The notes: generated from the letters alone by a model not told the origin. A DNA stretch of 64,000 bases from Deltaproteobacteria bacterium HGW-Deltaproteobacteria-15 (GCA_002840535.1 PHBH01000048.1:2148-66147); one strand, 5' to 3'; positions 1-9,100 are shown, counted from the first letter of the stretch. Numbers and translations: made by a program.

Positions 1-2
1 TT

Positions 3-1154
3 TACTTTTACCTTGTCCGGTTGGGTGGCCCTGAAGATTTCGGCCTTTACCAAAGCGCCGTCAACACCGCCGAGACCCTGACACTGCCTGCGGAGCTTAC
101 GGATGAGCTCATAGGCGCCGCCGGTCCATACATGGAAGTTGATGACCCATGGGCGTACATGGACGGCTGGGTGGGCTTGGATTTCTATCTTGACCAGTTG
201 ACTCAGCACAATGACTGGTGGGACAAGGCCACGCGCTTCGGCCTGGGCAGGACTGAATGGGACATGGCCTTCACATGGGTGGGAACCATCGACCACGTCC
301 AGCATGTCCTCTATGGGGGCATTTGCGCCGACACGTCCTATTTTGATGCTGCGGAGGAACCCAGGCTGCTCGGCGCTGTGCGAAGAGTGTATTCCGAAGT
401 CGATGAGCGGATCGGCAGAATTCTCCAGTCCGTAAACCTGGACGAGACACTGGTCTGCGTGGTTTCGGACCATGGGTTCTCGGCCATAGAATGGAATCCA
501 TATCTGAAGCACCATCTTGCCAAGGCCGGGCTGATCCACTTCGATCTCGACTATGGGACGAATCAGATGAAGATCGACTGGTCCCGCACCAGGGCGTTTC
601 CTCTGGAACCTTGCCATGCCCACATCTTCATCAATCTGAAAGGCAGGGATCCGCAGGGAATCGTGGATCCAAAGGAGTACGCGAAAGTGCAGGAGGAGAT
701 CATCGACGCCCTCATGGCAATGAAGGACCCGGTCACGGGAAAACGGGTGGTGGCTATCGCCGTTCGCAAGGAAGAGGCAGCCACCCTCGGTGTCTTCCAG
801 CAACAGGGATTCGACCGGATTGGGGACGTCCTGTTTGCCTTGAGACCACAGTACATGGCAAACCCCTTTATCTATCCTGTAGCGGTAAAGTACCGGGACG
901 GGACCGAAAGGCTTATTCCCAATCCCGAAGGATATGAACCGGCGCAGCTGCACAGGAACTTCACCGGGGTTCACCTGGCCTTGCCGGCTATCCCGGAAAT
1001 GCATGCGGCGGTTATACTGGGAGGCGCCGGGGTGAACACGATCCACAGGCAGATTCCGATGAATGTGACGGATCTTGCTCCGACACTCGCTCGGCTCCTG
1101 GGCTGGCCCGTTCCCCGGAACGCAGAGGGCAACTTTCTCAAGGAACTTTTTTAG
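3..1154 (+). CDS. Type I phosphodiesterase / nucleotide pyrophosphatase-like protein (5' truncated)
   Basis: C-terminal part of an alkaline-phosphatase-superfamily hydrolase. The frame is open to the left edge of the window, and the N-terminal segment that normally carries the nucleophile is missing, so the gene starts outside. Visible metal-ligand style motifs are TIDHVQH and VVSDHGF, followed by a late His in FTGVHL, the order expected for type I phosphodiesterase/nucleotide pyrophosphatase enzymes. There is no membrane segment in the visible part. The stop lies 2 bp before the LacI-type regulator, so the two are probably co-transcribed. Substrate is unknown; phosphodiesters, phosphonates or sugar-phosphate esters are all possible. 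Confidence 0.75.
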   Translation, partial: YFYLVRLGGPEDFGLYQSAVNTAETLTLPAELTDELIGAAGPYMEVDDPWAYMDGWVGLDFYLDQLTQHNDWWDKATRFGLGRTEWDMAFTWVGTIDHVQHVLYGGICADTSYFDAAEEPRLLGAVRRVYSEVDERIGRILQSVNLDETLVCVVSDHGFSAIEWNPYLKHHLAKAGLIHFDLDYGTNQMKIDWSRTRAFPLEPCHAHIFINLKGRDPQGIVDPKEYAKVQEEIIDALMAMKDPVTGKRVVAIAVRKEEAATLGVFQQQGFDRIGDVLFALRPQYMANPFIYPVAVKYRDGTERLIPNPEGYEPAQLHRNFTGVHLALPAIPEMHAAVILGGAGVNTIHRQIPMNVTDLAPTLARLLGWPVPRNAEGNFLKELF

Positions 1155-1156
1155 CC

Positions 1157-2230
1157 ATGGCCAGAATAACCATGCAGCAAATCGCCGCCCTCGCCGGTCT
1201 TTCTCTTGCGACCGTCTCAAGGACCATCCACTCCCCGCACCTGGTGAAGCCGGGTACCCTGGAACAGGTGCGTCGATTGATGGCAAAAGAAGGTTATGTA
1301 TACAATGCCACGGCCGGAGATTTTTCCAGGAGGAGATCGTCGGTCATCGGGGTGATCATTCCCACGACGCGAGGCGCCATTTTTGCCAATTCTACTCAGG
1401 GAATCCAGGAAAAGGCACAGGAAAATGGTTTCTCCCTCATCATCGGAAGCACCGGGTATGATGCAGAGGCGGAGCTCAAATTGCTGCTGCAGTTCCAGGA
1501 GCGCAGGCTTGCAGGAATTATTCTGACAGGGTACGGCATCGGACGGGAGAACGTAATCAAGGAGCTGGTCAAGAGCGGCATCCCGTGCGTGGTCGTATGG
1601 GAGGTTCTCAAGAATTCGGGGTTGAGCTTTGTCGGCTTCAGCAATTTCCAGGCGGCGTTCTCCATGACCGATTATCTCGCGGGTCTGAATCACCGGCGCA
1701 TCGGGTTGATCCTGGGGCCTTACTCCAGGATCGGGCGGGCCCGAAGACGTCTGGAGGGTTATCGCTCCGCGCTCCAGAAGAACGGCCTGCCCTTCGACCC
1801 GGAACTTGTGATCGAAACCATGCCGACACTCAAGGATGGGAAGGAGTCGATGACCCGTCTGCTCTCCATGAGCGATCGGCCCACCGCGGTCTTTGCCGGC
1901 AGCGACATGCTTGCTTTCGGCGCCATGTCCGCCGCAAGGGAAAGGGGGTTGAGAGTCCCAGACGACATTTCCGTGGCCGGTTTCGACGACATCGATTTTG
2001 CAGCGTATTCCAATCCGCCTCTTACAACCGTCAGGGTACCTGCCCGGGAGATGGGTGAAAGAGCGGTCTCGATTCTGGTGGAGATGATCGAAGGAAAATC
2101 CAAGAAAGACCGCCGTGTGGAATTGCCCACGGAGATTGTGATCCGGGAGTCCTGCCGAGAGTGGAAAGAACGCTCCCGAGCGAAGACGGGATCGAAAGGA
2201 TTGAGAGGAAAGAGCACCTACACTACATGA
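1157..2230 (+). CDS. LacI-family transcriptional regulator
   Basis: A 357-residue DNA-binding repressor. Residues 5-50 form the LacI helix-turn-helix and hinge (MQQIAALAGLSLATVSR), followed by a periplasmic-binding-protein-like effector domain starting at VIGVIIP with the usual late motif VPDDISVAGFDD. The C-terminal tail after residue 335 is basic and longer than in most family members. The gene follows the phosphodiesterase by 2 bp and precedes an ABC ATPase by 43 bp, so it probably controls the nearby uptake and catabolic genes in response to a sugar or sugar acid. Effector and operator are unknown. Confidence 0.9.
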   Translation: MARITMQQIAALAGLSLATVSRTIHSPHLVKPGTLEQVRRLMAKEGYVYNATAGDFSRRRSSVIGVIIPTTRGAIFANSTQGIQEKAQENGFSLIIGSTGYDAEAELKLLLQFQERRLAGIILTGYGIGRENVIKELVKSGIPCVVVWEVLKNSGLSFVGFSNFQAAFSMTDYLAGLNHRRIGLILGPYSRIGRARRRLEGYRSALQKNGLPFDPELVIETMPTLKDGKESMTRLLSMSDRPTAVFAGSDMLAFGAMSAARERGLRVPDDISVAGFDDIDFAAYSNPPLTTVRVPAREMGERAVSILVEMIEGKSKKDRRVELPTEIVIRESCREWKERSRAKTGSKGLRGKSTYTT

Positions 2231-2273
2231 GATAACCGGAGAGTTCCGGTTCTTTCATTGCGGGAAGAAAAGA

Positions 2274-3377
2274 ATGGCGGAAGTCAGACTCATTCATGTT
2301 GGCAAGACGTTCGACGGAGTGGTCGCTGTAGAGGATTTCAACCTCGACATCCGGGACGGTGAATTCTTGATCCTGGTGGGCCCTTCGGGGTGCGGCAAGA
2401 GCACTGTTCTGCGCTCCATTGCCGGGCTGGAGGAAATCACCGCAGGTGAGATTTACATCGAGGGGAGACTGATCAACGATGTGCATCCCAAAGACAGGGA
2501 TATTGCCATGGTCTTCCAGAACTACGCCCTTTACCCCCATATGAATGTATACGACAACATGGCGTTTTCCCTGAAGCAGAGGAAGATGGGGCGGGAGGAG
2601 ATACGGCGCATCGTGGAGAGTACTTCCGAGCTCCTGGGCATACGCGAACTCCTGGATCGAAAACCCCGCCAGCTCTCCGGCGGGCAGCGGCAGAGGGTCG
2701 CATTGGGAAGGTCGATTGTGCGGTGTCCGAAAGTCTTTCTTTTTGACGAGCCTCTGTCCAACCTGGATGCAAAGCTCAGGATCGCCATGCGGGCCGAACT
2801 CCTGGATCTTCATCAGAAGATCAGAACAACTTCCATTTACGTCACCCATGATCAGGTGGAAGCCATGACCATGGGCGATCGTCTCGTGGTCATGAACAGG
2901 GGACGGATTCAACAAGTGGACACACCTCAGAAACTCTATGATGCTCCTGTGAACAGGTTCGTAGCCGGGTTCATCGGCTCACCGCCGATGAATTTTGTCG
3001 ACTGCGAGCTCGTGGTAAAGGGTGCAGAGATGGCAGCGGTATCCGAAACGCTCAATCTTCCCGTGACGAGCGCGAAAGCCGTGGTTCTCGCTCCCCATGC
3101 AGGCAAAAAGGTCACACTCGGTTTGAGACCGGAACACATTCTGGAGCCGCGGTCCGAGCAACAGGAGAGCATGCGCAGCGCCACTTTCGAGGCGTCGGTC
3201 TGGGTAGTGGAGCCGCTGGGATCGGAGAAGTACGTTCACCTGCGCAACGGGCAAAACACGCTGGTCGCAAGACTCGGGTCAGACTCCAGCCACAGGATAG
3301 GGGAGAGCGCGGAGTTCATCGCGAACATGGACAAGGCGTATTTCTTCGATGCTCACACAGGACTGGCCATCTCATGA
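2274..3377 (+). CDS. ABC transporter ATP-binding protein, MalK/UgpC-like (first of two)
   Basis: A 367-residue ATPase of a carbohydrate-uptake-1 type importer. It shows Walker A GPSGCGKST (residues 36-44), Q-loop FQNYALYP, signature LSGGQRQR, Walker B VFLFDEP and the switch His in VTHD, then a C-terminal OB-fold regulatory domain of about 130 residues as in MalK and UgpC. A related 368-residue ATPase follows after a 170-bp repeat element. No matching permease or binding protein of that class lies in the window, so its partners must be elsewhere. Paired ATPases are known in GlpST-type glycerol importers, and glpABK lie 11 kb downstream, but that link is only a suggestion. Confidence 0.88.
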   Translation: MAEVRLIHVGKTFDGVVAVEDFNLDIRDGEFLILVGPSGCGKSTVLRSIAGLEEITAGEIYIEGRLINDVHPKDRDIAMVFQNYALYPHMNVYDNMAFSLKQRKMGREEIRRIVESTSELLGIRELLDRKPRQLSGGQRQRVALGRSIVRCPKVFLFDEPLSNLDAKLRIAMRAELLDLHQKIRTTSIYVTHDQVEAMTMGDRLVVMNRGRIQQVDTPQKLYDAPVNRFVAGFIGSPPMNFVDCELVVKGAEMAAVSETLNLPVTSAKAVVLAPHAGKKVTLGLRPEHILEPRSEQQESMRSATFEASVWVVEPLGSEKYVHLRNGQNTLVARLGSDSSHRIGESAEFIANMDKAYFFDAHTGLAIS

Positions 3378-3546
3378 GCAGGTTGCTGAAAAACGCCCAT
3401 CTGCGGCGTTGCCCTCATCCCGCGTCGTTGCGGCGTACTAATATGTACGCCTCACTCCTCGTGATTTGTCCGTGCAAACACGGACACCCCACGAGTGGGT
3501 CCCCATTTTCGGGCGCCTTGCATCTGGACGTTTTTGATCAACCTGC
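3378..3546. repeat. MITE-like repeat, copy 1
   Basis: A 169-bp element beginning directly after the stop codon of the upstream ATPase gene. Its ends are imperfect inverted repeats: GCAGGTTGCTGAAAAACG at the left and the complement of GCAGGTTGATCAAAAACG at the right. It contains internal stems such as GTCCGTG/CACGGAC. It is nearly identical over most of its length to 6836-7034, in the same orientation. It encodes no protein; the short open frames across it are not genes. Confidence 0.85.
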
Positions 3547-3570
3547 AAACTCGGATGAGCAGGTGTAACC

Positions 3571-4677
3571 GTGGCAGAGCTTGAACTCAGGAACATCAGC
3601 AAAAAGTTCGGCGACGTATATGCCTTGAGGGACCTCAACCTCGCTGTCGCAGACAAATCCTTTGTCGTGCTCGTCGGGCCTTCGGGGTGCGGCAAAAGCA
3701 CTGCGCTCATGCTGATTGCCGGTCTGGAGGAAGTCACGGCAGGGGAGATCCTGATCGACGGGAGGGTGGTCAATCACTTAGAGCCAAAAGATCGCGACAT
3801 CGCCATGGTGTTCCAGAACTATGCTCTCTACCCTCATATGGATGTCTTCAAGAACATGGGTTTCGGGCTGAAGATGAGAGGATTCTCAAAGGCCGAGATC
3901 CGTGAAAGGGTGGAGGAAGCGGCCAGGATCCTGGAGATCGATTCGCTCCTGGATCGCAAGCCCAGGGAGCTATCAGGGGGTCAACGTCAGCGCGTCGCCA
4001 TGGGCCGGGCAATCGTGAGACAGCCCAAGGTTTTTCTCTTCGATGAGCCGTTGAGCAATCTGGATGCCAAGCTGCGCCTGGCGATGAGGGCTGAGATCAG
4101 CAAACTGCACGACAGGCTCCGAACGACGGTCATCTACGTGACCCATGACCAGGTAGAGGCCATGACCCTTGCCGAACGCATTGTGATCATGAAGGACGGC
4201 CGCATCATGGATGAGGGGAGGCCTCTGGAAGTCTATCAGAATCCGAGGAATATGTTTGTAGCCGGATTCATCGGCAGCCCTGCCATGAATTTCTTCAGCG
4301 GGGTGCTGGAACGCGACAGGGATGAACTGGTTTTCAGGAATGAGGAACTGTATCTGACACTCCCAGAGGAAGCCAAAAAGAGATGCGAAAATGCGGCGGG
4401 AAAGAAGGTGATGCTGGGGATCAGACCCCATCATATGCAGGACGCTGCACTCTCCCCGGACTTGCCCGGGTGGATCAGGCTGAAGGCAAAAGTCGAGATC
4501 GTTGAACCCATGGGGAATGAAGTGGTTCTCCTGCTTTCCATCGGCGGAATCCAATTCAGGGCGGTGGTCGATCCTCATACCGAGGCAAGAGTCCACCACG
4601 AAATGGAGATCCGACTGGATCTCACGAAGATTCATCTCTTTGACGAGAAAACAGAGGAGGCGATCAGGCAAGGGTGA
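3571..4677 (+). CDS. ABC transporter ATP-binding protein, MalK/UgpC-like (second of two)
   Basis: A 368-residue CUT1-type ATPase with a GTG start. Walker A (GPSGCGKST), Q-loop (FQNYALYP), signature LSGGQRQR, Walker B (VFLFDEP) and VTHD are intact, followed by a C-terminal regulatory OB-fold region. It is clearly related to the preceding ATPase but diverged in the C-terminal domain, which suggests a heterodimeric ATPase or two importers sharing a locus, not a recent duplication. The repeat element separates the two genes. No cognate permease is present in the window. Confidence 0.88.
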   Translation: MAELELRNISKKFGDVYALRDLNLAVADKSFVVLVGPSGCGKSTALMLIAGLEEVTAGEILIDGRVVNHLEPKDRDIAMVFQNYALYPHMDVFKNMGFGLKMRGFSKAEIRERVEEAARILEIDSLLDRKPRELSGGQRQRVAMGRAIVRQPKVFLFDEPLSNLDAKLRLAMRAEISKLHDRLRTTVIYVTHDQVEAMTLAERIVIMKDGRIMDEGRPLEVYQNPRNMFVAGFIGSPAMNFFSGVLERDRDELVFRNEELYLTLPEEAKKRCENAAGKKVMLGIRPHHMQDAALSPDLPGWIRLKAKVEIVEPMGNEVVLLLSIGGIQFRAVVDPHTEARVHHEMEIRLDLTKIHLFDEKTEEAIRQG

Positions 4678-4808
4678 ATGCCCAATGTCCAAGGAAGGAA
4701 GAAAGAAGATAATGGGCTATTCTGCGGTTCACTTCACGATGGCTTCGGCGTGCCCAGGAGGTCGGAGCAATAGCCGGCGCCGAAACAATTCAGAAAAGGA
4801 GATGTGAA

Positions 4809-5798
4809 ATGAAGCTGGTCAGGTATCTTTTCGTGGCTATGGTGATTTTGGGTCTTGGCTTTTCGAGCCAGGCGGGTGCAGCGGAGAAGGTCAAGGTGGG
4901 GTATCTTCATACGCTTGCCGTGGACGGCCAACTCTGGATCGGCGTGCACAAAGGCTATTTCCAGGAACAGGGATTGGAAATCGAACCTATACAGTTTACC
5001 TCGGGGGTACCGCTGATGCAGGCCCTCAGCGGCGGCAGCGTGGACGTGGCCATCATGGGCGCGGTGATTTCCAACTTCCCCTCCCGGGGCGTCGGCAAGG
5101 TTTTTCTGATCAACGACATCGAGTATGATACGGCCATGCTCTTCGCGCGCCCGGAGGCAAACGCCAAAAAGATCACTGATGTGAAGGGCAAGAAGATTGC
5201 CACGGTGAAGGGAACCACCGCCCATGTCTTTCTCCATACCGCACTGAAGGCGAACGGCATCGATTCAACCAAAGAGGAGATCGTCAGCATGGATATGGCC
5301 GGAGCTGTGTCCGCCTTTATCAGCGGCGCCGTTCCCCTTGTGTGCACCTGGGCGCCTTTTCATGTGCAGATTCGGGAGAAGGTGCCGGGTGCGGTGATGC
5401 TCAGTTCTGCCAAGGACTACTATCCCGATGCCGCCATCATCGGCGGCTGGGTAGCGAGCAACAAGTTTCACGAGCAGAGGAAGGATCTGCTCAAGAAGCT
5501 CGTCAAAGCATGGGCGAAGGCCAATGACGAACTGGTGGGCAAACCCGAGGAGTCCTTGAAGCTGATCCACTCCAAGGCCTATTCGAATATCCCCTTCAGC
5601 GATATCCAGGCGAGCTGGGATGCCCAGAAGTGCGAGACCTCCAAGGACTGGGTGAAACTCTATGAAGACGGGACCGTCAGCAAATGGATCGGACAGGTGG
5701 AGAAGGTCTTTGTGGAGATCGGATCCATCGGCGACTGGGTGGATCCCAAGAAGTTTTTCGATCCCAGTATTTTTCTGGAGGTCATGAAATCCAAGTAA
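4809..5798 (+). CDS. NMT1/TauA-like ABC transporter substrate-binding protein
   Basis: A 329-residue periplasmic binding protein with an N-terminal signal peptide (cleavage near AGAAEK). It has the NMT1/SsuA/TauA pattern: an N-terminal VGYLHTLAVDG segment, then KGYFQEQGLEIEP and the aspartate/glycine stretch GGSVDVAIMG. An AAAGGAG ribosome-binding site sits 6 bp before ATG. Family members bind sulfonates, nitrate, taurine, thiamine precursors or aromatic acids; the ligand here cannot be read from sequence. It is the first gene of a binding protein-permease-ATPase set continuing to 7966. Confidence 0.88.
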   Translation: MKLVRYLFVAMVILGLGFSSQAGAAEKVKVGYLHTLAVDGQLWIGVHKGYFQEQGLEIEPIQFTSGVPLMQALSGGSVDVAIMGAVISNFPSRGVGKVFLINDIEYDTAMLFARPEANAKKITDVKGKKIATVKGTTAHVFLHTALKANGIDSTKEEIVSMDMAGAVSAFISGAVPLVCTWAPFHVQIREKVPGAVMLSSAKDYYPDAAIIGGWVASNKFHEQRKDLLKKLVKAWAKANDELVGKPEESLKLIHSKAYSNIPFSDIQASWDAQKCETSKDWVKLYEDGTVSKWIGQVEKVFVEIGSIGDWVDPKKFFDPSIFLEVMKSK

Positions 5799-5883
5799 GA
5801 AGACGGCTTTCCACCTTCACCTGTGGGAGAGGGGGAAGACGAGGGTTTGTAAACGAATTGAAGACTCGGAAGTTTGGGGCCGG

Positions 5884-5913
5884 ACGGCTGAAGAGGGGTG
5901 TTCATTCAGCCGT
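5884..5913 (+). other. Intercistronic stem-loop after the binding-protein gene
   Basis: A perfect 9-bp inverted repeat (ACGGCTGAA and TTCAGCCGT) with a 12-nt loop, lying between the binding-protein and permease genes. It has no T-run, so it is not a normal terminator. A stem here could protect the upstream mRNA and raise binding-protein output over permease output, as is known for other transporter operons. Confidence 0.5.
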
Positions 5914-5989
5914 TCGGGTCCTCGGTTGAAATGATTTGAGGAAAATGCGCCTGGTGCAGAAGCTCCAGGCCCCTCGCAGGGAGAGATGT

Positions 5990-6832
5990 ATGCTGGAAGC
6001 AAAGCAGAGAATCACGACAAACACGGAAGAGCAAATCTGTGTGGAGGAGCGATTCAGGAAGAAGCGCAGGCGGGACCGTCTTGAGAAGGCGGGCTATTTT
6101 GGCGTCTCTTTTGGGATCCTGCTCGTGATATGGGAGTTGACCCGTGCTGTGGGGCTCATCGATCCCATGCTCTTTCCCTCCATTCAAGCGGTGATCAAGG
6201 CTTGTATTGTCGGTTTCAAGAACGGCACCCTGCAGATGCACATGTATGCGAGCTTCATGCGGGTTCTCACCAGTTTTGCCATCGGGATCGTGCTGGCGGT
6301 CGTCTTCGGGTTTCTGATCGGCTGGTTCCGCATCGTGCGGCTTCTTCTGGACCCGGTGATCAACTTCTTCCGAGCCCTGCCGCCGATCGCCCTCATTCCT
6401 CTCATGATCATCTTTTTTGGAATCGGGGAGACTTCCAAGATCGTTGTTCTGAGCTACGCAGCGTTTTTTCCGGCAATGGTAGTCATCTACCAGGCTTTGA
6501 CGAATCTTGATCCGGTCTACATCCGTGCGGCAAAGACACTGGGCGCCACCAATCTCGAGATCTTCCGGAAGGTGATCCTGCCCCAGCTGGTTCCCCATAT
6601 CATTACCGCGTGCAGGGTGTCTCTCGGTGTCTGCTGGGCGACGCTGGTCGCTGCAGAACTGATCGCCGCTCAGAAAGGGATCGGCGCCATGATGGTGGAT
6701 GCCCAGAATTTCTTCCAGATGGCGCCCCTGGTACTTGGGATTCTCATTATCGGGGCCATCTCCCTGGTCATGGATGGCGCAGTGAAAGCGATTGAGCGAA
6801 GGGCGACCTCCTGGCAGGAGAAAATGGCATGA
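5990..6832 (+). CDS. ABC transporter permease, TauC/SsuC-like
   Basis: A 280-residue inner-membrane permease with about six hydrophobic segments and the binding-protein-dependent transport signature around YIRAAKTLGATNLEIFRKVILP, in the EAA-loop region that contacts the ATPase. The start was set at the ATG behind GGGAGA; the open frame continues 18 codons upstream from a TTG, but that stretch has no good ribosome-binding site. Together with the preceding binding protein and the following ATPase it makes a complete importer. A repeat element is inserted directly after its stop. Confidence 0.88.
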   Translation: MLEAKQRITTNTEEQICVEERFRKKRRRDRLEKAGYFGVSFGILLVIWELTRAVGLIDPMLFPSIQAVIKACIVGFKNGTLQMHMYASFMRVLTSFAIGIVLAVVFGFLIGWFRIVRLLLDPVINFFRALPPIALIPLMIIFFGIGETSKIVVLSYAAFFPAMVVIYQALTNLDPVYIRAAKTLGATNLEIFRKVILPQLVPHIITACRVSLGVCWATLVAAELIAAQKGIGAMMVDAQNFFQMAPLVLGILIIGAISLVMDGAVKAIERRATSWQEKMA

Positions 6833-6835
6833 TGG

Positions 6836-7034
6836 GCAGGTTGCTGAAAAACGCCCATCTGCGGCGTTGCCCTCATCCCGCGTCGTTGCGGCGTACTAAC
6901 GTGTACGCCTCACTCCTCGTGATTTGTCCGTGCAAACACGGACACCCCACGAGTGGGTCCCCATTTTCGGGCGCTCCCGCGAATAGCGGGATTGAAAGGG
7001 CACAACTTGCATCTGGTCATTTTTGAGCAACCTG
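6836..7034. repeat. MITE-like repeat, copy 2
   Basis: A 199-bp second copy of the element at 3378-3546, in the same orientation and again immediately after the stop of a transporter gene. Ends: CAGGTTGCTGAAAAACG at the left and the complement of CAGGTTGCTCAAAAATG at the right. It carries about 30 bp not present in copy 1, including a small CCCGC/GCGGG hairpin just before the right end. Confidence 0.85.
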
Positions 7035-7040
7035 AAACAA

Positions 7041-7118
7041 TTGAGGAAAAGATTCCTCAAGTGTTGCTCTCTAGGAAGTGTCATTTTTCGACCCGGCAAA
7101 AGCCGGGGGAGAAATCTT
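7041..7118. repeat. Hairpins and a short dispersed repeat
   Basis: Between the repeat element and the next ATPase are two perfect hairpins: TTGAGGAA/TTCCTCAA (7041-7060) and CCCGGC/GCCGGG (7092-7107). The segment 7079-7118 (TGTCATTTTTCGACC, then GGGAGAAATCTT) resembles 56928-56955, where TGTCATTTCGACC is followed by GGGAGAAATCTT. I take these as two members of a short palindromic intergenic repeat family. Confidence 0.55.
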
Positions 7119-7156
7119 TCTGTAAGTCAAAAACTAGATTTGTTCCGGGTTGACCT

Positions 7157-7966
7157 ATGCAAGAGCAATTTACTGAGCGAAAGGGCATTGTCGTCCAAAA
7201 CGTAAGCATGACCTATAGCGGCATTGCCGGAAACGTGGAAGCACTTAGAGAAGTCAATTTGAATATTGACCCGGGCGAGTTCATATGTCTTGTAGGGCCG
7301 TCCGGGTGCGGGAAGACGACCCTCCTGAACATTGTCGCCGGGTTTCTTGAACCTACCTCGGGAGAGGTCTTCATCGAGAGCAGGAAGATCCATGGCCCGG
7401 GGCCTGACCGGTGCGTGGTATTTCAGCAATACGCGGTCTTTCCCTGGATGACGGTTCGGCAAAATGTTGAGTTCGGACTTCATCTCGGGGTGAACAGGCG
7501 GTCTTCCTCGGAGACACGGGCTATCGCAGATCGTTTCATCGATCTTGTAGGGCTCAGGGAATTCGAGGATGCATTCCCAAAGGAACTTTCGGGCGGCATG
7601 AAGCAGCGGGTGGCCATTGCCCGCGCTTATGCGGTCAATCCCCAGGTTCTGCTCATGGACGAGCCCTTCGGGGCACTGGATGCGCAGACGAGGCAGTTCA
7701 TGCAGGAATCCCTGCTCCAGATTATGGAGAAGGAGCGCAAGACCGTTCTTTTCGTTACCCACGGGGTGGAGGAGGCCACCTTTCTTTCCACCAGGGTAGT
7801 CATCATGGCCGCGAGACCAGGCCGGATCCGGGAGATCATCCCGATCGATCTGCCTTATCCCAGGGGGGCCGGCACAAAGACCTCCCCGGAGTTCATCAAG
7901 ATCAGGGCAAGGATCGAAAAGGTGGTGCGGGAGGAGTTTCAGAAACAGCGCGAGCAGACCTGCTAG
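7157..7966 (+). CDS. ABC transporter ATP-binding protein, TauB/SsuB-like
   Basis: A 269-residue ATPase of the nitrate/sulfonate/taurine class. Walker A GPSGCGKTT, Q-loop FQQYAVFPW, signature LSGGMKQR, Walker B LLMDEPFGALD and VTHGVEEA are all present. There is no C-terminal regulatory domain, which fits this class and separates it from the two MalK-like ATPases upstream. It completes the importer formed with the genes at 4809 and 5990, although the repeat element and hairpins lie between it and the permease. Confidence 0.9.
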   Translation: MQEQFTERKGIVVQNVSMTYSGIAGNVEALREVNLNIDPGEFICLVGPSGCGKTTLLNIVAGFLEPTSGEVFIESRKIHGPGPDRCVVFQQYAVFPWMTVRQNVEFGLHLGVNRRSSSETRAIADRFIDLVGLREFEDAFPKELSGGMKQRVAIARAYAVNPQVLLMDEPFGALDAQTRQFMQESLLQIMEKERKTVLFVTHGVEEATFLSTRVVIMAARPGRIREIIPIDLPYPRGAGTKTSPEFIKIRARIEKVVREEFQKQREQTC

Positions 7967-7972
7967 GGAGAA

Positions 7973-8048
7973 GGCAGGAGCCGGGAGACAGGAGTCAGGA
8001 GTCAGAAGAGAAGAGTATTCACCGCAGAGTCGCAGAGAGCGCAGAGAG
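7973..8048. repeat. 7-bp-period repeat (CAGGAG type) plus short direct repeats
   Basis: Consecutive 7-nt units ending in GGAG or GAAG (for example ACAGGAG, TCAGGAG, TCAGAAG) run through 7973-8014, followed by units of the type CGCAGAG to 8048. It lies between the ATPase and the epimerase gene and encodes nothing. It is one of eight similar loci in this window. Confidence 0.7.
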
Positions 8049-8179
8049 GAATTTGTTTCTCAACGGCGGGAGATACCCATTGAGAAATGCTCAGCCCGCT
8101 GAGGCGGTCGGCATATGCCGAGGAATGTCTCAACAGGTGCGTAGGAAATGTTTTTCAGATACCTGCAAAGGAGAATTTT

Positions 8180-9100
8180 ATGAGAGTTCTGGTGACAGGA
8201 GGTGCAGGCTTCATTGGATCCTATCTGGTTCCCAGGTTGCTGGAAGAGGGCATGGAAGTGGTCGTTCTGGATTTATTGCCCGAACCCAGCACGCTGGCCC
8301 AGGTAAGGAACAAAATCACCTATGTCCGCGGTGACCTGGGGTCCTCGGCTGATCTTTACAGGGTGATGCTTGCGTACCGGCCTGAAGGGGTTTTCCATCT
8401 GGGCGCCATCCTGGCAGGTCCGTGCGAGGAGAATCCTGTCCTGGGATTCAAGGTGAACTTCCTCTCCACACAGACCCTCCTTGATGCGGCTGTGGCCCTG
8501 GGAGTGAAACGATTCTTCATGGTCAGTTCCATCTCGGTTTTCGGACGGGACGTGCAGGAACCGGTCAGCGATGATGCTCAGAAGAATCCGGAGACGATTT
8601 ACGGCCAGACCAAGCTGGCATCAGAGAACCTGATGCTCTGGTATGCACGAAAACACGGCCTGGATACGCGCGGTTTGCGCTTCACATGGGTTTTCGGGCC
8701 CGGCCGGACCACAGGGATCACGGCTCTTTACTCTTCACTCATCCTGGATGCGATTGGCAGAGGGGAGACGGTTACCATCCCGAACCCGGATGAGAGGGGC
8801 GACTGGCTTTATATCCGGGATGCCGTGAAGGCGATCCTTACCCTTTGGGAGGCGAAGAAACCCAAACAAAGGATCTACAACGTGGCCGGAGGGGTCCATT
8901 CCATCCGCGAGGTGGTGGAGATTGCCGTGAGGATCCGTCCGGACGCGCAGGTGACCCTGCAGGAAGGTGGAAAGAGTCTTTCTCCCTATCCAGCAGCCTA
9001 TGACGACACGACCGCGCGGAGGGAGATCGGGTGGGCGCCGGATTATTCGATCGAAGCGGCTGTCCGGGAGCATATCGATATCGTGTCCGGAAAATCATGA
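8180..9100 (+). CDS. NAD-dependent epimerase/dehydratase family protein
   Basis: A 306-residue extended short-chain dehydrogenase. The start is the ATG behind AAAGGAG, giving an N-terminus with the nucleotide-binding glycine motif GGAGFIGS (residues 7-14). The catalytic YxxxK is in IYGQTK and a Ser lies in MVSSISVFG. It is followed closely by a LarA-like gene and a beta-hydroxyacid dehydrogenase, so a role in sugar or sugar-acid conversion is likely. Exact substrate is unknown. Confidence 0.88.
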   Translation: MRVLVTGGAGFIGSYLVPRLLEEGMEVVVLDLLPEPSTLAQVRNKITYVRGDLGSSADLYRVMLAYRPEGVFHLGAILAGPCEENPVLGFKVNFLSTQTLLDAAVALGVKRFFMVSSISVFGRDVQEPVSDDAQKNPETIYGQTKLASENLMLWYARKHGLDTRGLRFTWVFGPGRTTGITALYSSLILDAIGRGETVTIPNPDERGDWLYIRDAVKAILTLWEAKKPKQRIYNVAGGVHSIREVVEIAVRIRPDAQVTLQEGGKSLSPYPAAYDDTTARREIGWAPDYSIEAAVREHIDIVSGKS

